The position numbers and the translations under genes are program-made. From Spirogloea muscicola (Eukaryota > Streptophyta > Zygnematophyceae > Spirogloeales > Spirogloeaceae), in NCBI GenBank assembly GCA_009602725.1, contig WELB01000036.1, positions 259,661-270,796 on the forward strand: a DNA stretch of 11,136 nt, in the 5' to 3' direction. Below are positions 1 through 11,136 of the stretch, in pieces. The stretch's first letter is position 1. Every line of letters begins with the position of its first letter. The notes below the pieces were generated by a model. The model was given only the letters and a program-made list of their open reading frames with translations, ran no database searches and was not told the origin of the DNA.

Positions 1-294
1 CGCGCCGTGCCTTCGCAGGCGGCGGCATGCGCGCCCGGCGGCGCTCAGGCGCTCGAGCGCCCCGGGGGGGGTGGCAAGGCGCCGCGGCGCCCGGGGGGGC
101 GGCGGCGCCGGCGGCGAGCTAGGGAGCCGTTGGCCGGGAGGGGCGGGCCCAACAAGAGGAAAAGGGGGAAGGGCTCGCCAATCAAGGATAGGGGCTGGAA
201 AAAGCCAGCCCAAAAGAAAGTTGTGAAAAGCAACCCGAAGTATCGACAAGGTTCGGAGGGGCCAAAAGCGGTGGCTCAAAACTGGGTAGAATGA
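1..294 (+). CDS. Possible 3' end of a gene entering from the left (very basic open frame)
   Basis: A frame open from the first base runs 97 codons to a TGA at 292-294. The first part (to about 125) is extremely GC-rich and gives low-complexity Ala/Gly/Pro/Arg. The second part is less biased and strongly basic, with motifs such as NKRKRGKGSPIKDRGWKK and VKSNPKYRQG, which resembles the Lys/Arg tail of a nucleolar or RNA-binding protein. No domain is recognisable and the true start would lie outside the window. A cttcgcag at 11-18 could be a splice acceptor. Open frames arise easily in DNA this GC-rich, so it may equally be a CpG-rich promoter or 5' UTR. No function is assigned. Confidence 0.22.
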   Translation, partial: RAVPSQAAACAPGGAQALERPGGGGKAPRRPGGRRRRRRAREPLAGRGGPNKRKRGKGSPIKDRGWKKPAQKKVVKSNPKYRQGSEGPKAVAQNWVE

Positions 295-1052
295 AACACT
301 CAATAACCACGAGTGAGGAGAACGCATGTGCTGGGGTGCTCGACGTTCTGGAGAAAGAAAGATAGATTTTTTCAAGAGAGTAAGTGGCTCTCTCAAAGCG
401 GGCTTTGGAGAGAAAATGAAGACTCTTCCAGTTGAAGGCGATGGCTGTTGTTGGCCAGCCCTTCAAAAGAATCGACAGAATTTACAAGGCACTGCAGACC
501 TTGTTCGTTCCTCTTGGGTTGCCCTCTCACAGCCACAAGATGGGAGAGCTGAAAGAAGGGCGATGACTGTGGCAGTCCAATCCAGAAGGTAATGACAAGG
601 ACAAATGGGACTCCACCCAAACCCTGGCCGCCGCAGCCGTGGGGTCGCTCCTTCCTATTCCTTACCAGCTGGGGCCTCTCGACCCATCTCATGGACCGGC
701 CGTTGACAAGGCACACTGATGCTTTGCAAGCTGTGCTCGACAAGGTGACATTATTGCCGAGCTTTGGCGGCGGCCTCCGGCTTCCGTCAGGGCGACGTCT
801 TTCCACCAGCTAGCTACTCGGATCTGCATCTCCTGTCTAGAGGTTACTGAGCGTTCCCTGGCTGATGTCTTAGTCCTAGTCGTTCGCACTCAAGCTCCCT
901 CAGACCTTGTCCATTCTTTTGGGCTGGCCTTTCCCAGCCACCGGTCAATCTGCCCGCGCTTTCTCTCTATTGCCACAGAAGATTCAGGATGCGCGATCCC
1001 TGGTGATGAATTCCTCTCCACATTGCCACATCTTGGTAGATGCGCGGTATCT
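295..1052. other. Region without a secure gene
   Basis: No frame here matches a family I know. Possible exon-like pieces on the plus strand are a frame ending at 380 just before a perfect GTAAGT donor (residues ERKIDFFKR), and a short ORF at 441-566 (41 codons, containing FKRIDRIYKALQTLFVPLG) that follows a possible acceptor at 456-458. They could be joined in phase, but the intron would be only about 78 nt, shorter than any secure intron in this window. The stretch also holds a diverged direct repeat (495-536 and 901-941). It is probably intergenic or part of an unrecognised gene. Confidence 0.4.
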
Positions 1053-1057
1053 TTACA
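1053..1057 (-). terminator. Candidate polyadenylation signal TGTAA of the cyclophilin gene
   Basis: On the minus strand the sequence reads GAATGTAAAG about 175 nt after the cyclophilin stop codon. TGTAA is the established near-upstream polyadenylation element of green algae. The same TGTAAAG string follows the V-ATPase gene on the other strand. The five-base motif is short enough to occur by chance, so the call rests on position and on its recurrence. Confidence 0.5.
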
Positions 1058-1231
1058 TTCTAAAACACAACACTGAGTTTGCACAACAAATTGCCATATC
1101 GGGAGCCTGTTTCTTGCCAGCAAGCATTGTGCTTGTGCTTCTGACAAGGTTTGGCCAACGCAGTAGCACTTCAGGAATCCAGTAGTCTCAGAGCTGGTAT
1201 TTCATCAGAAGACATCCACAACCTTGGCTGC

Positions 1232-3751
1232 TCACAAGACTGTGATGCTACTGATCAGCACAGCCTCCAGGGGCTTGTCGTTTCCATCTGTAGCCACGTT
1301 CTCAATTTCCTGTGATCATGTTCAAAGCACGTCATCAGTGAGTTCAAAAGCCCTGGTATATTCTTGAGCACTTCGTACGTATGCAGCCCTCGCACAGACC
1401 TGCAACTCTGACACCAAGCAGTCAAAGTGTCGGGTTGATGCTGATGCTTCCTTAGCATGCTTATCCTTATGATTACCAGAGCACTAAGTAACGTGGACTT
1501 AAAGCGCATTCGGGACTTGCTTGCTGCAAACAACCCCTGCTTTTATGCCTTGCCGACACACATATGCAAGTCCTTTGCCAGATAGAATCAAGAAAAAGTA
1601 GATGAAGGGTTACTCAATCAGATATATACCTGTACCACTTCCATGCCAGCAAAAACCTTCCCAAAGACTGCGTGCTTTCCATCCAAATGGGGTGTAGCAA
1701 CCGTTGTAATGAAGAATTGGGATCCATTCGTGTCTTTGCCACTATTGGCCATGGAAAGTGTGAAAGGCTCGTGCTTCAAGCTGGGGCCAACACAGACCAA
1801 TGTACAGGCAGGTCAATGTCGTGGCAATGAGTGACTTAAATGAGCTGCTACAATTGAGACTTGATTTCATGCAAAGCTCCTCAATGCAGGTGAATGGCTG
1901 CTCCACAGAATCCTGACTGCGGACAATCGCAAAGACACTTCTGTATGATGAGTACACTCACTTGTCTCGAATCTCATCCTCAAAATTCCCGCCCCATATG
2001 GACTCTCCTCCAGTGCCATCACCCCTAGGATCACCACCTTGTATCATGAAGCCTCTGATCACCCGATGGAAATGCACTCCGTTGTAATAACCTTCCTTCC
2101 TGCTCAGACATCCAAGCATGATGTGCCACACATTGGTAAAAGTTGATTGTCTCAAAAGCGTCTTACTGTTGTGCACAATGTACAGCATAGCAGACATGAA
2201 TATGTGCGGGCTGTTTAAAGTAATTCTTAGGTTTAAAATGTACTTCAAAAATCCACGTCTGATGTCATATGCAAGCTGACAGCTGCCCATAACGAGCTTT
2301 GAAGCCCTCGGATGTTTCCAAGATACTAATTATGTACTCACGCGTGTGTCACAAAGTTCTCCACTGTTCTAGGGCAGTCCTTTGCGAACAGCTCAATATA
2401 CAAGTCCCCTTTTGTCGTATGCATGATCTGCAAGATAGAGCAGCATGCAGGCTGAGCCACAGCTTGGTACCTCCATATGTAGTGATGGCAATATGCCAAA
2501 TTGTCCAGGGCTTAGCTTTAGCATTGACCCAAACCAGCATAACAATAGCAACCATTGGAACACTTTTCAGGGATTTCAGAAGATTTTTCCCCGAGAAAAG
2601 AACGTGGAGAAAGGTATCCCTACTACACTTGACAAATGTGATGACCCCTGACATGCTTTGGAGATTGTATGTACGATTGCTTGGATGCACGAGATAAGAG
2701 ACCCCCACAATGCAACCCAACCGGCACCGCAACAGAAGCTAGAGATGACAAGCTTATGATGCAGGTATTTACCATCTGTACTGTGCCAGCTGGAGTAAAC
2801 CTGGCACTTGCTCGGCTCCACAGCTGCGTCAGAGCAGTGAACCTGAATCAGCTAGCATAGTATGGTCCACCCCTCAACTGCAGGCAGCTGCTTAGCATAC
2901 ACATTAAAATGTTTGAGCAGCTGCCAAGCAGAGCAGACTGTTCTACAAAGCCACACAAAGACCCTGCAACAAGGTTGAGAAGCTTTCCAAATGCTCCACC
3001 CATCTACCGCTTGTGTAATGCAGTCTCTCTATCCAAGCAAGTGACACTTGACACACCAAGTGCTCAGGCCTAAGGTCTCTTCTGAATCGAACAGACATTA
3101 GTACACCCCAGGAGCTCGTTCACAAGAGACACGAGCCACCAAGGAGCCCAACGATTCTCCACAGCTTACCGCAGCAGGTCCTCCTCCCAGACTGCCACGC
3201 CCATCCCTTTGAGAAGAGAAAAACGCCAACAAAGGCAAACATAAAAGACGAGATAAAAAGCAGCAGCATGCTACCCAAGCCTAGTGTTTTTGATAAGGAA
3301 CAGCACTTCCTCGTCAGGAAGTAATAGCATAAGGCTGTGGGGCTCTTGACCCAATGATAGCATTCTCACTATGTCAAGGACAGCAGCACAGGCTGTCAAT
3401 AAACAACCGATATACTTGAATAGACTGCCGTGAAGTTTATCAGGTCAAACAGCCTGCTAGCAGTCAGCTACCCGGCTTTCACTCATTGTTAAGCTAGTGG
3501 ACCCCTAGGCCTGTCTAATGCAGGAGCAGTGGCATTGAAGGAGCCGTGCTATGTCTGGAGCCAAAGGGCAAATGCAGCCAGACTTCGGAACGGCACAATA
3601 TGGCTCACCGGCTTTGGAGGAACAAGTAGCGGCCGCCAAGCCCAACGAGGGCCAGGAGCGCCACCGCGGCCAGCAGCAGGCCCTGCGACTGCGCCACGCC
3701 CTTCTTCCTCTTGCTCTGCTGCAGCAGCGCCGCCGGCTTGAAGCGGCCCAT
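1232..3751 (-). CDS. Membrane-anchored cyclophilin-type peptidyl-prolyl cis-trans isomerase (CYP21-4-like), seven exons
   Basis: Exons on the minus strand, 5' to 3': 3751-3609, 3206-3170, 2823-2773, 2427-2342, 2099-1962, 1780-1630, 1309-1232. They total 684 nt, or 227 residues, and every junction is GT-AG and in phase. Residues 1-18 ([18 protein letters not shown]) closely resemble the start of plant CYP21-4. Residues 24-40 form one hydrophobic segment behind a Lys/Arg cluster, which predicts a type II signal anchor. A short Gly/Ser/Ala stem (49-77) leads to a full cyclophilin domain (about 78-227). The PROSITE-type signature is intact ([13 protein letters not shown]). Active-site equivalents of human CypA are all present: R118, F123, M124, Q126, N164, Q173, F175, H188. 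The CypA Trp121 position is His183, which usually means weak cyclosporin binding. Expected activity is proline isomerisation in the Golgi/secretory lumen (location inferred). Exons 4-7 are secure. Exons 2-3 encode unconserved stem and rest on splice sites and phase. An in-frame ATG at 3859 could add 36 residues. Confidence 0.9.
2428..3169 (-). other. Introns 2 and 3 of the cyclophilin gene, with the small stem exon between them
   Basis: Intron 2 runs 3169-2824 (GTAAGC to CTGACGCAG) and intron 3 runs 2772-2428 (GTAAAT to CTATCTTGCAG), on either side of the 51-nt exon 2823-2773. That exon encodes residues 61-77, ending TPAGTVQM, and enters and leaves at phase 0. It joins to IMHTTKGDL, the usual first strand of the cyclophilin fold. 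No other ORF in this stretch resembles a gene. Because the stem is not conserved, a transcript read is needed to be sure of these two junctions. Confidence 0.65.
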
Positions 3752-3959
3752 GGCCCTGCGCGGCGGCTGCTCCGCCGCCCTCGCCGCCGCCAGCCCCGCC
3801 GCCTCTGCGTCGACCTCTAGGCGCTGCGCTTCGGCGGCCGCCCTGCGCTCCATCCCCATGCCATCGTCTCACTCCACGCCTCCGCGCATCGCAGGTCCGG
3901 CGACGTGATCTCCCAAGAGAACGAAGCGGAGTGATGCGACGCCGGCACTTGCCGCCGCG

Positions 3960-3997
<38 letters not shown>
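3960..3997 (-). repeat. Pure triplet repeat, CGG on the cyclophilin sense strand
   Basis: The plus strand shows 38 nt of uninterrupted GCC (about 12.7 units), flanked by imperfect CCGCCGCGG on both sides. It lies about 210 nt upstream of the preferred cyclophilin ATG, so in the minus-strand transcript it reads CGG within the probable 5' UTR or promoter. All minus-strand poly-Gly or poly-Arg frames through it are by-products of the repeat. Confidence 0.95.
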
Positions 3998-4330
3998 GGC
4001 GGAGAGTGCTGGCAGTCCTGCTCACGAAAACCAAAATGGCTGCGGAACGGGGCCCGCGGCCTTGCTCCCCGCCAGATTAAGCGCCATCGCCAGGTTTGGC
4101 GGGCGGATGGAGCGATGTCCCATTGAACGTCAACCGAATGGCATTGGAAAGGGCAGGCGAACGGTGGCGCGAGCACCCTCAAATGTAGCGCGGGTCCCGA
4201 CGGGCGGCAGCCTGGCCCCGGGTCGTAAAGCCTCCCAGGCAGCCTTTCGGGCGCTGCTTCGTTACAATCATCGCCAGCTTACAGTCTCGCCGCTCTTGCG
4301 GGGTCTGCCGGAGCGCCGCCGGCGACAGTT

Positions 4331-4361
<31 letters not shown>
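4331..4361 (+). repeat. Pure CGG/GCG triplet repeat just before the V-ATPase B start codon
   Basis: There are 31 nt of uninterrupted GCG/CGG (about 10.3 units), ending 8 nt before the ATG at 4370, so it is almost certainly in the 5' UTR. It could form GC-rich structure in the mRNA leader and influence scanning. In the ATG's own frame it reads Ala/Gly-type codons upstream of the start, with a GTG but no other ATG nearby. Confidence 0.95.
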
Positions 4362-4367
<6 letters not shown>

Positions 4368-4369
4368 CC

Positions 4370-7979
<3,610 letters not shown>

Positions 7980-7980
7980 G

Positions 7981-8172
7981 GTACATGTGTGCTTTGACTC
8001 TTATCGTTTACTGTGTCCATCCATGAGCGCAAGCTGATGAGCAGATGGAATGTATGTTCAAGTCTTAGCTTCTGTCTGCACTTTTTTGTTTGGCCGCTTC
8101 AAGGCGAAGTGGTGGTGTTGATATAGCAGCCAAAGCAAGCAGGTTGGTTGACAGCGACTATTCTTGTTGCAG
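7981..8172 (+). other. Probable intron in the V-ATPase B 3' UTR
   Basis: One base after the stop codon TGA (7977-7979) the sequence reads G|GTACAT, and 192 nt later CTTGTTGCAG at 8163-8172 gives a strong acceptor. The length fits the gene's other introns (104 to 308 nt). The stop is too close to the exon junction to be read as premature under the usual 50-55 nt rule. No coding frame continues across it. Confidence 0.55.
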
Positions 8173-8442
8173 GAGCGTCCTCTAGGCAGCGCACCAACTG
8201 AGGGCGATACCACATGCAAAACCCGATGGATGTCCATGGTCCCTCTACTCGCTACCAGTCATCTATGCGTCCTTCTGGATCCATCACTTCCCGGACAACT
8301 TGTCCTTCTTATCATGATCCACATTTACCTTGTGGACACAGAGCAGTGTACCTGAGAAGCTTCAAGACCCCTGCAAAGATGTAGTTGCAGGATGTGACCA
8401 GTATTGCACTTCGTTCTTCCAGCTAGATGAAGCAGGTGGGTG

Positions 8443-8447
8443 TGTAA
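8443..8447 (+). terminator. Candidate polyadenylation signal TGTAA of V-ATPase B
   Basis: TGTAAAGG lies 464 nt after the stop in the genome, or about 270 nt if the 3' UTR intron at 7981-8172 is removed. It matches the green-algal polyadenylation signal and repeats the TGTAAAG found after the cyclophilin gene on the opposite strand. Confidence 0.55.
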
Positions 8448-9384
8448 AGGGTGCGTTGTCATGCCAGCGCTCTTGACATTAGATTCTGTGTAGTAGGCTG
8501 GCACCTATAGGACCTGTTCATTGCTCCAACAACGAAGTGTGGCTCCATGGACTGGCGCTGCTTAGGATGGATGAGCAACAGACACAGACACTGCAACAGG
8601 TTTTCTAGACTTTGCAGGCCAGAAGGGCTTGTACCTTGTTCACAAATAGTCTTAGCGGAGCAGTGTTCCCCACCTGATGTGTTGAGGATGATGTCAGAAG
8701 GTCGATCACATCCTCAGCCTCACGTGTGTGGCCCGTATGCAGGCTCCTGTTTGTAGGCTATTGTCAAGGTCGCAGTTTGGCAACTGGCTCTCGAAATCAA
8801 AGTTCACTGGTGTGAGTCAAGCAAGCTTGAACCACACACTGCTGGGCCATGCCATCCTCTTGACTTGTGATCAGGCTGCTTCAGGTCATGTCCACGAGCA
8901 TAACAAAGCAATACTTCAGGCACAGAAAAGGACTAGCGAAGGTAAAGCAGAGCGCGATAGTTCTCAAATTTTGTAGACCTGAACGTATGAGGGATATTGA
9001 CAACCTCTCACAAAAGATGGACGATCACTCAGCTGGCTAAATCTAGACTGCCAGAAGCTTGGCTCGTTGACTCTCTTCTGGGGGTTTGAGTTTGAGATAG
9101 ATGAAGCAGTGCATCCTCACTCAAAATGGATCCTCCTGCCCGGCGCTGCCACGTCAATGGAAGGCTCATCTTTGAAAATAACATCACCGCATGATGTTGC
9201 CATCTTCAAGCAGGCATCTGATGTTGCCGTGCTCAACTTGGCAGATATTGACTTACTGACATGGAGCTGTATGAAATGGCTGCAAGCAGCTGCAAATGAC
9301 TGTATGTAGCAATCAATGAACCAGGGTGCTCCAAGATCTCCAAGATAGTGCTGAGCCCCCTTTCCCTATGTCTATGTCCCCACA
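8448..9384. other. Region without a recognised gene
   Basis: Composition is near 50% GC. Short open frames of 35 to 82 codons occur in several frames on both strands and none matches a family I know. Exon-like pieces bounded by AG and GT can be chained on the plus strand (8618-8700, 8757-8809, 8885-8941) in consistent phase, but the implied introns would be only 56 and 75 nt, well below the 104-nt minimum seen in the secure genes. On the minus strand a frame beginning at 9077 after a pyrimidine-rich CCCCCAG, and a piece at about 8724-8809, look equally good. The evidence does not favour either strand. Confidence 0.45.
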
Positions 9385-9514
9385 GCGGTCCCAGGCGATT
9401 GCTTTGCATCGCCGGGCTGGTCGCGCCCTTGCAGCAGCCTCTGGTTTGCGCAGCGGGGTTGCTCTTCCTCCCCTCAGCTCATCTGACTTCCTACTGCTGA
9501 CACGGGGGTATTGA
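9385..9514 (+). CDS. Possible terminal exon of an unrecognised plus-strand gene
   Basis: A long pyrimidine-rich run at about 9355-9380 leads to CCCCACAG, followed by an open frame to a TGA at 9512-9514. It reads RSQAIALHRRAGRAL, then an Ala/Ser/Leu-rich tail ending FLLLTRGY. It is more GC-rich than the DNA before it. A TGTAA at 9744-9748 lies about 230 nt downstream, the spacing seen for the two secure genes. Against this, no convincing upstream exon could be joined, the nearest GTATGT donor (9302) would give only an 83-nt intron, and the opposite strand is also open here. Confidence 0.22.
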
Positions 9515-10970
9515 GGGCGCCCTGTCTACCTAGCCTTTGGCTCCGTCATGAACACCTGTATGCATCTGGCTGGCAGTTTACAGCCGATTTTTCAATATCA
9601 GCAGCCGCTTCTTCTTTCCACCAACAATAGCTTGGCCTCGCTCATATCTTGGACTTATTGACTAAGTGAATATCATTAAAGCCAATCTGTGTTGATCCCC
9701 TTGCTGCCTATTCCGCACGCATGTTCGATGGCCCCCACATACTTGTAACTAGAAGCAACTGATACACGATCAAGAAATTTTAGGTCACGACCGAGCTGAT
9801 AGAGACATACCTCACATACACATCAAGGCTTTCCAGCTCAGACTATAGGATCTAAAGAGTCCCCAATTCACAGGATTACCTCGAAATTTGGCAGCATCAG
9901 CGTGAGCACGATTGCCGGCCGTGCCAGCCGTTGGAAGGCACTTCTAGTTGGCAGCCGCGCCACTGCCGACTATGCCCCCTTCAGGCTGGCCTGTGGCTGC
10001 GGCCACGCTGGCCAGGTAGAGGCTACTTCTGTCCAGTGGCACTCAAGACCCACCGCGAAATGCAGTAGCGGCGACGGCCTTCCCAAGCCTCAACGCCAGC
10101 TGGCCATGAATGGGGGCCAGCGTGCCAAACTGCTATTGGCCTGAAAGCACCTTGGACGACAACGCCGTCGCCGCATCCAGCATGCCTAATTAGCTCGCCG
10201 TCTGCGCAAAGCTGACCGACTTACTTAAGCCCTGCTTGATCAAGGGGTCCTGCCAAGGCCAAGGGTGCACCGAGCAGCGGCGAAGCAGCGGCGTAGCAGC
10301 GCCAACAGCGGCAGAGGTGACCAGATGCACTTCCCATTGCTGAATACCGTCAGGGCATTAGGCGCGAGCATCAGCATGCGCAAGCGGCAATGAGCGTCTG
10401 AATACCAACCACACACAAAGCCAATGAGATCCTCGCCTGTACATCTGTTGGGACTGGCCCGCCGGCACTCAGGGCTGGCGGCGATGGCTGGGCGTCGCCG
10501 AAAGGCCCGCTGGGGAGCTGGGCAGTCCCCACAGCAACCTGGTGCTTGTAGTGGTTCACGGCGTGGAAGGAGGATGGCAGCATGCGTGCCGGGCAGTGGT
10601 GGCAGCCCCGGCTAAGCAAAAAGCTCGAGTACCATGCCGTCGAGGGCAGGGAGAAGCCCTCGCCAGGCAGTGGCACGGAGGTCTGCGAGACAACGGTCGT
10701 CCTCACGGCCAGATGGGCTAGCCAGCTATTTAACGACGACGGGGTCGACGTCCGCCGTCGCCGCCGCCGCCGCAAGACTGCGGCCTCGCCCGCCGCCGCC
10801 GCCGCAGCGCTATGGCCGCCGCTGCAGGGGAGGCCAGGATCCCCCGCCCGGTCGGCTGGCCTTCCACCGCCGCCCCGTCAGCTCGGCAGCCGCCTTCTCC
10901 TGTTTGACGTCCGCTGACTCCGACTTCGTTGACAGTCGCTGACTCTCTCCCGACGCCCCCTCCAGCAGCA
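9515..10970. other. Non-coding or unrecognised region, increasingly GC-rich toward the right
   Basis: The AT-richer part (9515-9890) holds TGTAA at 9744-9748 and nothing else notable. From about 9900 the sequence is CpG-rich, with short imperfect GCAGCGGCG repeats (10271-10313) and small CCG runs (about 10753-10773 and 10790-10806). The ORFs here, including a 134-codon minus-strand frame at 10371-10775 and a 111-codon plus-strand frame at 10582-10917, are rich in Arg, Ala and Pro runs and show no domain. The GC-rich part resembles the promoter/5' UTR interval at 3752-4369, so a gene start nearby is possible but not shown. Confidence 0.4.

Positions 10971-11136
<166 letters not shown>

Larger units (their letters stand above)
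3752..4369. promoter_or_regulatory. Bidirectional, CpG-rich promoter interval between divergent genes
   Basis: The cyclophilin start codon (3751, minus) and the V-ATPase B start codon (4370, plus) point away from each other with 618 bp between them. This interval must hold both promoters and both 5' UTRs. It is CpG-rich and carries a CGG-type triplet tract near each side. I see no convincing TATA box. A CAAAATGGCTGCGG element at about 4031-4044 resembles a YY1/initiator-type sequence, and ATTGG (reverse CCAAT) occurs at 4143-4147, but both matches are weak. The ATG at 4370 sits in a strong Kozak-like context (GCGGCCATGG). Confidence 0.7.

Noticed and set aside
48-91. Perfect palindromes GGCGCTCGAGCGCC (48-61) and GGCGCCGCGGCGCC (78-91)
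   Set aside because: Short GC palindromes are expected in DNA of this composition, and no spacing or context suggests a hairpin terminator or operator in a eukaryote.
419-475. OTU-protease-like motif (VEGDGCCWPAL) in a plus-strand frame
   Set aside because: The usual Asn before the catalytic Cys is replaced by Cys, the frame has no further OTU motifs (no downstream Trp-Gly or His block), and a competing frame is at least as plausible. It is most likely chance.
1031-1066. An alternative last cyclophilin exon reading NVKIPRIYQDVAM on the minus strand
   Set aside because: The exon at 1309-1232 ([15 protein letters not shown], ending in a stop) matches the cyclophilin C-terminus far better, has a good acceptor and keeps phase. 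The other piece lies in the 3' UTR and overlaps the TGTAA signal.
3549-4034. A 161-codon minus-strand ORF with a long Gly run
   Set aside because: The Gly run is the GGC repeat translated, and the rest overlaps cyclophilin exon 1 in another frame. The exon 1 frame has a recognisable N-terminus, while this one has no domain.
8618-8941. A plus-strand chain of three small exons (8618-8700, 8757-8809, 8885-8941) in consistent phase
   Set aside because: The required introns are 56 and 75 nt, below the 104-nt minimum in the secure genes. The product is unrecognisable, and the minus strand offers exon-like pieces of similar quality.
10371-10917. Arg/Ala/Pro-rich ORFs on both strands near the right end
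   Set aside because: They are open because the DNA is GC-rich and triplet-biased. They show no conserved motif, and both strands are equally open.

Overview
The window is nuclear DNA from a eukaryote, most probably a green alga (Viridiplantae, chlorophyte-like). Both recognisable genes are split by many spliceosomal introns (about 100 to 400 nt, nearly all GT-AG). The V-ATPase B protein is closest to land-plant and green-algal B subunits. The cyclophilin carries an N-terminal signature I know only from plant CYP21-4-type proteins. TGTAA, the usual green-algal polyadenylation signal, lies a few hundred bases past each stop codon. Base composition is near balanced overall, with very GC- and CpG-rich blocks at about 1-140, 3640-4370 and 9900-11015. 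A trebouxiophyte-like alga would fit, but I cannot fix the genus.

Layout. 1-294: a GC-rich, very basic open frame running in from the left edge, possibly the end of another gene. 295-1052: no secure gene. 1232-3751, minus strand: a seven-exon gene for a membrane-anchored cyclophilin (peptidyl-prolyl isomerase), 227 residues, reconstructed completely. 3752-4369: a head-to-head promoter region of about 620 bp, with a CGG-type triplet repeat on each side. 4370-7979, plus strand: a complete fourteen-exon gene for V-ATPase subunit B, 500 residues, including one GC-AG intron, followed by a probable intron in the 3' UTR (7981-8172) and a TGTAA signal at 8443. 8448-10970: no recognised gene, with one weak terminal-exon candidate (9385-9514). 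10971-11015: a pure (GCC)15 tract. 11016-11136: 121 consecutive T up to the end of the window.

The two solid genes are divergently transcribed from one CpG-rich interval. Both products belong to the endomembrane system: the V-ATPase acidifies vacuole, Golgi and endosomes, and the cyclophilin looks like a type II endomembrane protein. Co-expression is plausible but is inference. I found no prokaryotic operon, CRISPR array, tRNA, rRNA or recognisable transposase. I do not see a new multi-gene system here. The most distinctive items are the cyclophilin of the plant CYP21-4 type that keeps a full active site, and the paired sense-strand CGG tracts upstream of two divergent genes.
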